Source of the DNA: Adiantum capillus-veneris
Taxonomy: Eukaryota; Streptophyta; Polypodiopsida; Polypodiales; Pteridaceae
Direction of reading: 5' to 3'
Assembly: GCA_014529385.2 (NCBI GenBank)
Contig: CM043967.1
Coordinates: forward strand, 127,757,182 to 127,821,181
DNA length: 64,000 nucleotides
The translations under genes were made by a program, and so were the position numbers. The notes below the pieces were generated by a model, which ran no database searches, had not been told where the DNA came from, and was given only the letters and a program-made list of their open reading frames with translations. Positions 12,874-20,888 of the stretch are shown here, one piece after another (the stretch's first letter is position 1; each line of letters opens with the position of its first letter).

Positions 12874-12942
12874 CTCCTCAAATTGATTAAATAGCCTACG
12901 GATGGTATAAACTTTGGCCCTTAGTCTTTCATTTTTGCATGC

Positions 12943-15456
12943 CTAGATGCCTAAAATCTGCCTCACAATGAGAAGTGCATCCCCTTTTACCATGAGACGT
13001 TGTATACCATGGCCAATACATATTTTTAAACCATGAAGTAGTGTGTCATATTCTGCTTCATTGTTGCTAGTTGAACCTGGTAGATTGACCTTCTCTTTCA
13101 TGACCACCTCTCCACTTGGGTTGAGCAATACTAGCCCTCCCCCTGCTTTCCCTGTGGCTCGACAAAAAGCTCCATCAAAGAACAAGGTGAAAGCATTAGG
13201 AATACTTTTTGGTGGTGGCAATGGTAGGGTCTTTACTTGAGGCACCTTAATTTCCTTCTCATGTACCCTATAAGTGAGAATCCCTGCCAATTGTGCACGC
13301 ACACTATCTTCTACCTTGAAAGTGTATTGGAACTCTTGCAACTCCATAATCCACTTTGAGATCCTAGTACTAAGATTCATTTGAGATGACACCCAAGGGA
13401 ACAAATTTTTTGCAGTGAGAATTACAAAAGGTTTTGGTAGCAGGTAGGATCTAAACTTTCTCACCGCAAACATGAGAGAAAGCATCATGAGTTCTGCTTC
13501 TGTGTAGTCTCTCTCCAAAGCATTCATGACCCTACTAGCAAAGTAGATGGGTCGCATCCTTGTACTGTGGGGATCTTGTTGTAGCAACACAGCACCAATT
13601 GTTTCCCTTCCAACACTAGAGCTAACAAAGAATGTGTACTCCCAACAAGGAGGCATGAGTGTTGGTAGCTCTGACAAAATGACTTTAATGTTACAAAAAT
13701 ACTCATCAAGCTCATAAGACCATGCAAATTCTACTTGTTGTGTCAACTTTTGCAAAGGATGAAGCAACTCCGAGGCTAAGTGAATGAAGCGTGACATATA
13801 CTTCACCTTCTGAATGAAAGAGATGACCTCCTTAAGACTCTTCGGTGATGGGAGCTCAATAAGAGACTTTGCCTTTGAAGGATCCACCTCAATGCCTTTA
13901 TAGGAAACCTTGCGACCGAGCAAGATCACTTCATCCTCACCTATGTGGCACTTGTCGGGGTTGAGTTGACCTCCCATATCGTAGAGCTTCTTTAAACCTT
14001 CTTCTACCCTTTGTAGATGCAATGATTTTGAGCTATAAATACAGAAATCATCAATGAACACCCTAATTGACTTTCCAAAGAATGCTTGAAACACCATGTT
14101 CATGAAACGTTGGAATGTTGCAGGAGCATTTGTCAGACCAAATGGCATGACTCTAAAAGCATAACAACCCCAAGGAGTGATAAAGGTTGTTTTCAATTGA
14201 TCCTCCAATGCAATCCCTATTTGAAAGTAACCTGAGTAGCCATTACACACAGTGTACTTCTCATGAACAGCTACCTCATTTAGTATCTCATCCTGAAATG
14301 GGAGGGGAAAGTGATCTCTTTTTGTTGCCTCATTGAGTGGACGGTAATCCACACACACCCTCCACTTTCCGTTTTTCTTAGGAGTGACAACAATGGGAGA
14401 GACCCACTCTGAATTCTCCACTGGATAAATGAAACCTGCTGCTAGAAGCTTTCTTACCTCCTTGAGTAAAGCCTGCTCCTTGATGACTCCTAGCCTTCGT
14501 AGCTTCTGAGCCTTAGGTATGGCCTCTGGCTTCAACTCAATTTTGTGTTGAACAGCATCTACTCCACGCACATCGGTGTAGTCTTTAGCAAAAAGCCTAG
14601 GAAACTTCCTTAGCACACATTTGAACTCCTCTCTTTCATCCTTTGTAAGTGTTGTTGATAGCATACCTTCCAGCATCCCTTCATCTTGAACACCTTCGTT
14701 CTCTTGAGGACCTACCTCCTCCAAGCCTTGACAAGAGGTCTCTTGGTTTCTTGGCTTAAACCTTACCCCCATGACTTCGATGGAAGACTCCTCTTCAGTA
14801 ACGCTGCTGCTACTTTCTTCTTCTGAAGTGCTATCGGTCCAACCTTCTTCCGTCTCACTTTGAGATGATTCTTCATGGAGCTCCTCTTGGCGTTGCTCCT
14901 TCATGTCAAAGACAACCTTCTTATGATTGTCATTCCTGCAAATTAATTTCCCACTCTCCCAATCCTGCAAAGCTCGCATTTTCATTAGCCATGGTCTTCC
15001 TAGGATAAATGGATAACCACTTCCCTTGGTGAACATAACATAAAAATCCACTGCCTTCTTAATGCCAAAGACCTCCACAAAAACATTTTTACAAATGCCT
15101 ACGCACCTAGCCTTGCTATTGTTTGCCATTTTCACTTTGATTTCAGGTGTCTCATGGATGTGCATGCCTAGTCTTTGCATGAGCCCTTCTGTCATGATGC
15201 AAATCTGTGCACCCCCATCCACTAGACCTTTCCTAACCAATCTTCCTTTTATGTAACAATCTAGCACAGGTGTAATATCCTCGTTCATTTCAGCATGTGT
15301 AATTTTTACAACAGGAAAACTCTCTTTTACCTTTCTCCTAGTGCTAACTGCCTTTGTTAAATCCCTCCTAACTTGTGGACATAATGCAAGAAATTGAGGC
15401 CATGAAATATCAGGACCCTTACCTCTCATGTCTTCTAACAAGTCGTACGGAGCCAT
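12943..15456 (-). CDS. Gypsy-1 protease, reverse transcriptase and two RNase H domains
   Basis: An 837-codon open frame. Residues about 70-180 are a retropepsin with DGGA in place of DTGA or DSGA and ILGRPWL near its end. An acidic Ser/Glu linker follows, then reverse transcriptase at about 320-560 (PFGLTNAPATFQRF; active site FIDD). The gypsy-type RNase H next to it has lost catalytic residues: Ser where the first Asp should be (FFVSSSVG) and Ala in the late TDH-like position (LTAKNLF). An archaeal-type RNase H follows (FFDGAF, NNEAEY, KGDALL) and is cut by a TAG at 12943-12945. The ATG at 15456 is probably internal: the frame is open further upstream and matches the gag-pol joint of Gypsy-2, so a 1-nt indel has split it from gag. 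Confidence 0.92.
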   Translation of the reverse strand: MAPYDLLEDMRGKGPDISWPQFLALCPQVRRDLTKAVSTRRKVKESFPVVKITHAEMNEDITPVLDCYIKGRLVRKGLVDGGAQICIMTEGLMQRLGMHIHETPEIKVKMANNSKARCVGICKNVFVEVFGIKKAVDFYVMFTKGSGYPFILGRPWLMKMRALQDWESGKLICRNDNHKKVVFDMKEQRQEELHEESSQSETEEGWTDSTSEEESSSSVTEEESSIEVMGVRFKPRNQETSCQGLEEVGPQENEGVQDEGMLEGMLSTTLTKDEREEFKCVLRKFPRLFAKDYTDVRGVDAVQHKIELKPEAIPKAQKLRRLGVIKEQALLKEVRKLLAAGFIYPVENSEWVSPIVVTPKKNGKWRVCVDYRPLNEATKRDHFPLPFQDEILNEVAVHEKYTVCNGYSGYFQIGIALEDQLKTTFITPWGCYAFRVMPFGLTNAPATFQRFMNMVFQAFFGKSIRVFIDDFCIYSSKSLHLQRVEEGLKKLYDMGGQLNPDKCHIGEDEVILLGRKVSYKGIEVDPSKAKSLIELPSPKSLKEVISFIQKVKYMSRFIHLASELLHPLQKLTQQVEFAWSYELDEYFCNIKVILSELPTLMPPCWEYTFFVSSSVGRETIGAVLLQQDPHSTRMRPIYFASRVMNALERDYTEAELMMLSLMFAVRKFRSYLLPKPFVILTAKNLFPWVSSQMNLSTRISKWIMELQEFQYTFKVEDSVRAQLAGILTYRVHEKEIKVPQVKTLPLPPPKSIPNAFTLFFDGAFCRATGKAGGGLVLLNPSGEVVMKEKVNLPGSTSNNEAEYDTLLHGLKICIGHGIQRLMVKGDALLIVRQILGI

Positions 15457-16592
15457 ACCATGTCCAAGAGGGAAGTCTTGGAGGTTGATACGACGTCGAG
15501 TCCTCTTGGTTTCCTTGGTCTCCTTTGCCTTTTTGCCTTGTCCATGGTCGCTCTGTGATGTGACTCCTTCTTGTCTTTACCTTTCCCTCGGCCACGCTTA
15601 ATGCCATTGGCTTCCATGTCAACCTCATTTGAATTTGTCACCTCTACCACATGCACATTTGGATCTGGCAAAGGTGGAACTCCTTCTATCCCTTGTGGAG
15701 GTGGTCTTGGTCCATTTGGTCTTTGTAGAAGCCTTGGTTGTTGACCAACTCCTTCTCCTGCATTCATCACTGGGTAATTCAAGTTAGGTCTCCCTGGCTC
15801 TCCACGGGGCCAACGACAATTATACATCCCATGTCCAGACTCTCCGCAATTCCAACATTGCAAGACTCTCCTAGTTCGTGGCTCTCTCTCTTCTGACTTC
15901 TTTGCTTGTCCCTTTGGACCTACAGCTTGTGCAAGGTGAATTGACAGGCTGCTTAAAGATTCATTTAACTTCTCAATCACTTCAGCCGTTACATCAGGAA
16001 GCTCCCTAGATGTTGATTCTTCTGACTTACCTTTGGGTCTAATAACTTCTATTGGAACCTCTCCCCTTAAGCACTTGAGTTTCCTATACTTCTCAACAGC
16101 CCTAGTTTCCACTGCATCAAAAGTAGTAGGTGCACCCGCCTCAACTTTTACCTTAAGGTCAGGAAAGAGTCCGGCTATGAACCTCTCCTTCTTTAAAAAT
16201 TCTGCACCATCACCAGGGTTAGCAACATTTCGTATCCATAGAGCCCAAAGACGTAGAAACTCTTGCTTGTACAAGTAGTAGTCATCTAAGTCTTTTTGCT
16301 TATGAGAAACAATGTCTTGCCATAGTTTTTGAGTGTTTTGGGGATCAAAGAAGTATCCCTTAAAACGATTCAAAACTTCTGTGTAATTCCCCTTAACTTC
16401 CTCAGGCAAAGAGTCAAACCAAGTACTAGCATCTTTCCTAAGGACCACCTCAAACATTTCTACACGTTCTTGATCGGTTACTATCCTCTTGATACGGCAA
16501 GACATCTTGAAATTTGCTAAAAATAATTCTGCATCCTCTCCAGGCTCTCCAAAGAAAAGAGGATATCCAGACATTTGGCGTTGGCTCTCCAT
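15435..16592 (-). CDS. Gypsy-1 gag
   Basis: A 385-codon frame starting at ATG 16592. Residues about 10-180 form a gag capsid region of the retrotrans_gag type (SGYPLFFGEPGEDAELFL; STWFDSLPEE; LWQDIVSHKQ). A CCHC zinc knuckle (CWNCGESGHGMYNC) lies near residue 250. The end overlaps the pol frame by 22 nt in another frame. In Gypsy-2 gag and pol read in one frame, and the final residues here do not match it, so the C-terminus is probably the product of a 1-nt indel near 15480-15560 rather than a designed overlap. Confidence 0.9.
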   Translation of the reverse strand: MESQRQMSGYPLFFGEPGEDAELFLANFKMSCRIKRIVTDQERVEMFEVVLRKDASTWFDSLPEEVKGNYTEVLNRFKGYFFDPQNTQKLWQDIVSHKQKDLDDYYLYKQEFLRLWALWIRNVANPGDGAEFLKKERFIAGLFPDLKVKVEAGAPTTFDAVETRAVEKYRKLKCLRGEVPIEVIRPKGKSEESTSRELPDVTAEVIEKLNESLSSLSIHLAQAVGPKGQAKKSEEREPRTRRVLQCWNCGESGHGMYNCRWPRGEPGRPNLNYPVMNAGEGVGQQPRLLQRPNGPRPPPQGIEGVPPLPDPNVHVVEVTNSNEVDMEANGIKRGRGKGKDKKESHHRATMDKAKRQRRPRKPRGLDVVSTSKTSLLDMVWLRTTC

Positions 16593-16641
16593 TATTATGA
16601 AAGATTACAACACGAGTTACAATAAGGGATACAATAGAGAT

Positions 16642-17100
16642 TTAGAACCACTCGCCTGCAAATGAAGAAGTAAGAAAATACCACTCTAGGTTTTCTTCTT
16701 CAGCTATCCAAGCTTCAATAAGGTCTCGATTTGTTTGATCAAAACAAAGAGGTAGACTATTGATGAGCTCTAAGAAGGGTTGAAATTCTTCAAAGCTAAG
16801 GCGATAAACAGAAATCTCTAGAACTTCATTTTCTGGATCCAAAAGAGCAACCACGTCCCAAGTGATAAATTGCACTTGCTCTACAATTCCCAACGCACAA
16901 GTGGTTTGTATAAAAACTAGATCTTCATGCTCGTCGAAGGCCGTGAGAAAGTAGCAATTGACTAGGAGCTCCTTTCCTTCGAGTTCCACACAGTCGGAGT
17001 GAGGCAACCTTCTCACAATTTCATAAAGAACATCCTCATCAAGTCCAATCAAGTTTGCAAGATTTAAAGACTCCACTTGTGCTACAAAATTCCTGGACAA
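16642..17100 (-). CDS. Leader ORF D, F-box-like, paralogue of ORF C
   Basis: About 150 codons directly upstream of gag. It is clearly related to ORF C: both have an (I/V)VRRLPH motif, a FIQ..CAL segment, and (T/S)F.EF.P.L.LINSLP near the end. The N-terminal stretch (LDEDVLYEIVRRLPH) resembles the start of an F-box, but later F-box positions are weak. The first codon of the open frame is TTG and there is no early ATG, so the real product may begin in an upstream exon; acceptor-like TGTCCAG sits at the 5' edge. No enzyme motif or membrane segment is seen. Function is unknown. Confidence 0.55.
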   Translation of the reverse strand: MSRNFVAQVESLNLANLIGLDEDVLYEIVRRLPHSDCVELEGKELLVNCYFLTAFDEHEDLVFIQTTCALGIVEQVQFITWDVVALLDPENEVLEISVYRLSFEEFQPFLELINSLPLCFDQTNRDLIEAWIAEEENLEWYFLTSSFAGEWF

Positions 17101-17146
17101 AAACTCCTTAGGATTATGGTTAAATCATTCAAAAGCATAAAGAGAT

Positions 17147-17701
17147 TTACAATGTCTCTATGAACAAAGTGTCATAGAAAGTAGAGAAGGATGAGAATTT
17201 ATACAAATTTGCAATCTTCTCTATGCTCTCTTTATTAAGACAAGCTCTGAATAGCTCCCTATCTCCTTTGTTGAAAGCGAAAGGAAGACTATTAATAAGA
17301 CGCAAATGAGGGAAAAATTCACCAAATGTGAGTCTATGAAGCATGAACTCTGGCCGCAAGTTTCCTGAAGAGTCTTCCTCAATGGTGAAATGCACTCGCC
17401 AAACGCCAAATTTCACTCTATTTACAAATCTTAGGGCACACATTAGTTGGATGAATGTGTGGTCTTCCTTAGTGCCCAACAACAAGAGGAAAATGGAATC
17501 CACGCGTAGGACCTTCCGTCTTAACTTCACCACCCTCTTGTTATGAGGGAGACGCCTTACTACTTGCTCCTGCAACTCAATTGGTAATAGAGCTAGATCT
17601 CTAAGGATTGAACTTTCACTGCACACACATTCCCAGTTAGAACAAATGATCGTTTTTTTGTTTCTTGTAACAACTTGGACAAAGAAAAAACAAACATACA
17701 C
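17147..17701 (-). CDS. Leader ORF C, F-box-like, paralogue of ORF D
   Basis: About 184 codons between ORF B and ORF D. Around residues 38-65 it reads LPIELQEQVVRRLPH followed by LRRKVLRVD, which fits the general F-box pattern (LP..L...I..RLP....L....). The rest is shared only with ORF D. The frame opens with GTG and has no ATG in its first half. The 5' part contains GTATGTTTG and, about 80 nt on, TTCTAAC then TGTGTGCAG, which together look like a splice donor, branch point and acceptor, so the true start may lie in an upstream exon. The F-box reading is an inference from a short motif; an unrelated helical fold is possible. Confidence 0.5.
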   Translation of the reverse strand: MYVCFFFVQVVTRNKKTIICSNWECVCSESSILRDLALLPIELQEQVVRRLPHNKRVVKLRRKVLRVDSIFLLLLGTKEDHTFIQLMCALRFVNRVKFGVWRVHFTIEEDSSGNLRPEFMLHRLTFGEFFPHLRLINSLPFAFNKGDRELFRACLNKESIEKIANLYKFSSFSTFYDTLFIETL

Positions 17702-17727
17702 ACTATTTTGCCGGGCTGCACTTCATT

Positions 17728-17946
17728 TTAAAATAAAATGAACACATGTACATCAAAAGAAGTGTGGTAGTTGATGAGAGGTAAAATGACAGGGTTTGGT
17801 GATGCAAGAATTTCTCCTACTCTTTGGGCACCAAACATGAACACCATACGTTGTTGAAAATGGATTTTTCTACTAATTGCAATGTTTATTCTAATGTGTG
17901 GAGTGAAATGGAAGGGGAAAACCTCTATTCCTGGGCCATTATCCAT
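17728..17946 (-). CDS. Leader ORF B, ~70-residue conserved small protein
   Basis: 72 codons with its own ATG (17946) and stop, 21 nt downstream of ORF A. Its last 55 residues are about 58% identical, by hand alignment, to the 69-codon ORF at 60826-61035 in Gypsy-2, sharing FQQR.VF.FGA, EIL.SP.P and DVH.FIL. It is also distantly like ORF A (EI.AS.NP..LPLI.Y.....DV..F.LF), so A and B are probably old duplicates. The C-terminus is hydrophobic but too short for a clear membrane anchor. I know no family for it. Confidence 0.6.
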   Translation of the reverse strand: MDNGPGIEVFPFHFTPHIRINIAISRKIHFQQRMVFMFGAQRVGEILASPNPVILPLINYHTSFDVHVFILF

Positions 17947-17967
17947 GGTCTATGCATGACCTAATGC

Positions 17968-18180
17968 TTAAAACAAAACAAAAATATAGACGTCCAAACT
18001 AAGGTCATACCTAATAAGAGGCAAAATAAAAGGATTTACTGAAGCGTTTATCTCGGCCAACCTAAGAGGACCTAAAATTCTACGAATGACACGTTGAAAT
18101 TGCAACTTAGTACTAAAAATTATGTGTACCTTTTGCCTTGCAATGGGAATGAAGGGATCATACAAATTCTTGTGATTCAT
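17968..18180 (-). CDS. Leader ORF A, ~70-residue conserved small protein
   Basis: 70 codons starting at ATG 18180, the first ORF after the 5' LTR and primer site. It aligns without gaps to the 70-codon ORF at 60604-60816 in Gypsy-2 with about 53 of 70 residues identical (hand count), including LGP.RLAEINAS and NPFILPLIRYDL. Same length, same start and same stop position in two elements whose other leader sequences differ strongly argues for protein-level selection. No catalytic motif is visible. In Gypsy-1 the order is A-B-C-D-gag; in Gypsy-2 it is B-A-gag. Confidence 0.65.
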   Translation of the reverse strand: MNHKNLYDPFIPIARQKVHIIFSTKLQFQRVIRRILGPLRLAEINASVNPFILPLIRYDLSLDVYIFVLF

Positions 18181-18236
18181 GCAAGCTACTTGATTATGCT
18201 AAAGGTTGAGCCTTCACAAAACATACACAAGCCTGT

Positions 18237-18253
18237 CCTCAGTGGGGGCACCC
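18237..18253 (-). promoter_or_regulatory. Gypsy-1 primer-binding-site-like motif
   Basis: Just inside the 5' LTR the minus strand reads GGGTGCCCCCACTGAGG. Gypsy-2 and Gypsy-3 have TGGTGCCCCCACGGAGG and TGGTGCCCCCATTGAGG at the matching place, so the motif is conserved. I cannot match it to a tRNA from memory. Confidence 0.6.
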
Positions 18254-18402
18254 CATTGAGGCGGTCTGGGGCGGGCAACAAGAAGAGTGGCCTCCAAGCA
18301 CTCTTCTAGGCTCCCATGCTGCTCAATTGGGTTGGGGTTGGGAAAAAACAACAAACACACACACAAACCCGCAACCTAACCCTACACAAATTTGGGGCAC
18401 CA

Positions 18403-18425
18403 CCTAGTTTTGGATGCGAACTAGG
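18403..18425. other. LTR hairpin (Gypsy-1, right copy)
   Basis: Same CCTAGTT/AACTAGG inverted repeat as at 8774-8796, beside the AG tract. In the transcript orientation it lies near the LTR end that faces the primer site. Confidence 0.6.
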
Positions 18426-18429
18426 ACGC

Positions 18430-18431
<2 letters not shown>

Positions 18432-18509
<78 letters not shown>
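18432..18509. repeat. AG microsatellite in Gypsy-1 right LTR
   Basis: About 39 uninterrupted AG units, against about 53 in the left LTR. Confidence 0.97.
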
Positions 18510-18511
<2 letters not shown>

Positions 18512-19166
18512 CTCGGGCTGCTTTGAAACGTATCGGCAATGATCAAGCAAACACAACTATATATTTAAGAAAGAGAGAGAAAGGGGGAGGGGGTGCTTGT
18601 TGCATTAATACCTTCTTACAAATCTGTCATGACAAATCAAAGTGAGATTAGTATTTGTTCAACATAGCTTGCGTAAATTTCACCACAACACATCACAAGA
18701 AAAGCCACCCCAATCACTGTCTTAAGGCCAGGGGAGTCCTCTCCACCCTGTCGCCCTCTTACAGTATGTGGGATTTATGGCTAGATTGATGACAACACCA
18801 GGGACAAGCTATCAAGAACTTAACAAAAAACACCAAGACACTTACGCATCATTGTTGTCCATTACTTCACGTTGGAAGGGAGACAAAATATCCAAGCTTA
18901 GTCCAAATCCACCCTCCTTGATTCAGCAAATGTTGGGCTTACACTAGTAGGAGAAATGATAGATTTCCTACTCTCAATTGAATGATCACTCTCTCTCTTA
19001 CAATGGCATAGAGTTCCCTTGCTAATCCCCTATTACAACACATGCACATGCATAAGACAATGAGCTTCCACTCAAGAGATCCTTCTAGAGAGGTTGAGCT
19101 TGGCTTCTCAAGCTATAGCATAGTGCTCTTGCTTATGGCTCCCCCTTTTGTGCTAGCTACACCCTC

Positions 19167-19175
19167 CTTTTATAG
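19167..19175 (-). promoter_or_regulatory. TATA box in Gypsy-1 5' LTR
   Basis: The minus strand reads CTATAAAAG. Being in the 5' LTR and in the element's orientation, it is the likely core promoter; transcription would start some 25-35 bp to the left. Confidence 0.65.
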
Positions 19176-20888
19176 CAATTTTGAAGGCTAGGGTTACTCC
19201 TCTAACCATGTTTGGGTTAGATTTTCAGCAATTTATCTAATTTCTTTTGCTTGGAATTATCAAGAAGTTTGTGGGGAAAGAGAGAGGAGAGAAATGGAGG
19301 TGATAGGACTTTTCATAGTGGGTTAGTGTTAGTAGAGTTAGTATTAATTTACAAATGGAATTGGATATTTACAATGGGAGTATCCATGTAGGATACAAAT
19401 AAGGAAGAAAAACTCTTAAGAGGTAAGAAAAGGCGGATTTCTTACAAGGTGATGCTCCAAGTGTCTTGAGTAGGGCCGATTTTGACGCTTGTTGACGGTC
19501 CACTAGCTTTGACGGTACATTTTTCTCCACTCTTGACCTTCCTTGAGAGACAAGGTAATTGAAGCTGAGTAATCAACCACCATGATGCTGTCTTTTAAGA
19601 GAAGAGGCTGAATTTTGTGGTTTTTTTGAAAGATATGGGTAACTTGGAGAAGGAAAAATGAGACTAGGTGGTCAATTTTGGAATGGAATTGTGTGTGGGA
19701 GGTATGAGTTCACCATGGTTTCTCTTATTCTTCAAGGTTGAGGAGAAGGTGAGTAGGGTGCAGAGAGAAGGGGTGAGAGAGGTGGGGATGATGAGTGGAG
19801 AAGTGTGTGTGAAAGAGGAAAATGATAAAGTGGAAGAGAGAGTGTGGCTGCATAACATGGGAAAACTGGGGTCCACTAATAAAATCATAGCTCACAGCTC
19901 GTAGCTCAAAAAAATATGAAAAAATTTGAGGCAAAAGTTCAGCCCACGAGCTACAACTTTTGTTTGTATCACCTTTTCAAATTCGGAGAGCAAGTGAACT
20001 TTAAAAATTCAGCAAACCGACCGTTTTTTTCCACTGCACAAGGTCCTTGTGGGGTCCTTCTTTGGATGATTCTTTTGAATACCTCCAAGAGTGAGCCCTC
20101 CATAGTGCATGTATGCATGCCACCTACCCTTGACCTTATTTGGTAGGTCTATAATTGAAGATATTGTTGAGATCATGATATAAGTGAATAGTACAACTAA
20201 GAAAATCAAATATTGAGGGGTCTAAAAAATATGTACATGTCAAATATAAATAATATAGGTGGAAAAATATAAAGGGGTCAAAATAAATCGCTCTCATTAT
20301 AAGTCTACCAAAAAAAGATGAATATTTTTGGTGGTCTAATTTATGAGAGTAATAGAGAATATATGTAGGAAGAAAAAAATCACAATAGTGAAAAAAATAT
20401 ACACATAAATAGAACTAGTTTTTTTGGATTTTTGTTGGGATGGAGTTACACCAAATATAAGAGAAGCTTACATGAAATTATTTCTATATGGAATAAAGAG
20501 TATGAAAAATTGTAAGAAAAATTGTGGTAATGGTGAGGCAATGTACAGAGCATAAATAACACACACCTAGGTAGAAATATTTAAATAAATACCAAAATAA
20601 TTATGAAAAAATCCTTTAATTCGGCCCTATATACAAAAAAATATTTACATACTCATGGGCCATAATATACTTATATTTATTATTATTTTTTTTATTTTTT
20701 TGGCTCAACTAGCCCAATGACTAGCTAATTGAGGGTTTTTTATTTCAGTAAGGAGATATGGGAAAAGTCTCCTAACTCACACGCACCTATATACAGTGAA
20801 AGGGTGAGGGTAACCACAGTGTTTGAGTGATTTGATAGGGTGAGATAACTCACTATGGCAATTACAAAGAGCCGAAAAACGGCTATCA

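Larger units (their letters stand above)
18257..20888 (-). repeat. Gypsy-1 5' LTR
   Basis: This 2,632-bp copy matches 8628-11285. Differences are few: scattered substitutions, short indels, a shorter AG tract, and a T-rich replacement of a TA-repeat near 20680. It is the likely promoter source for the element. Confidence 0.92.
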
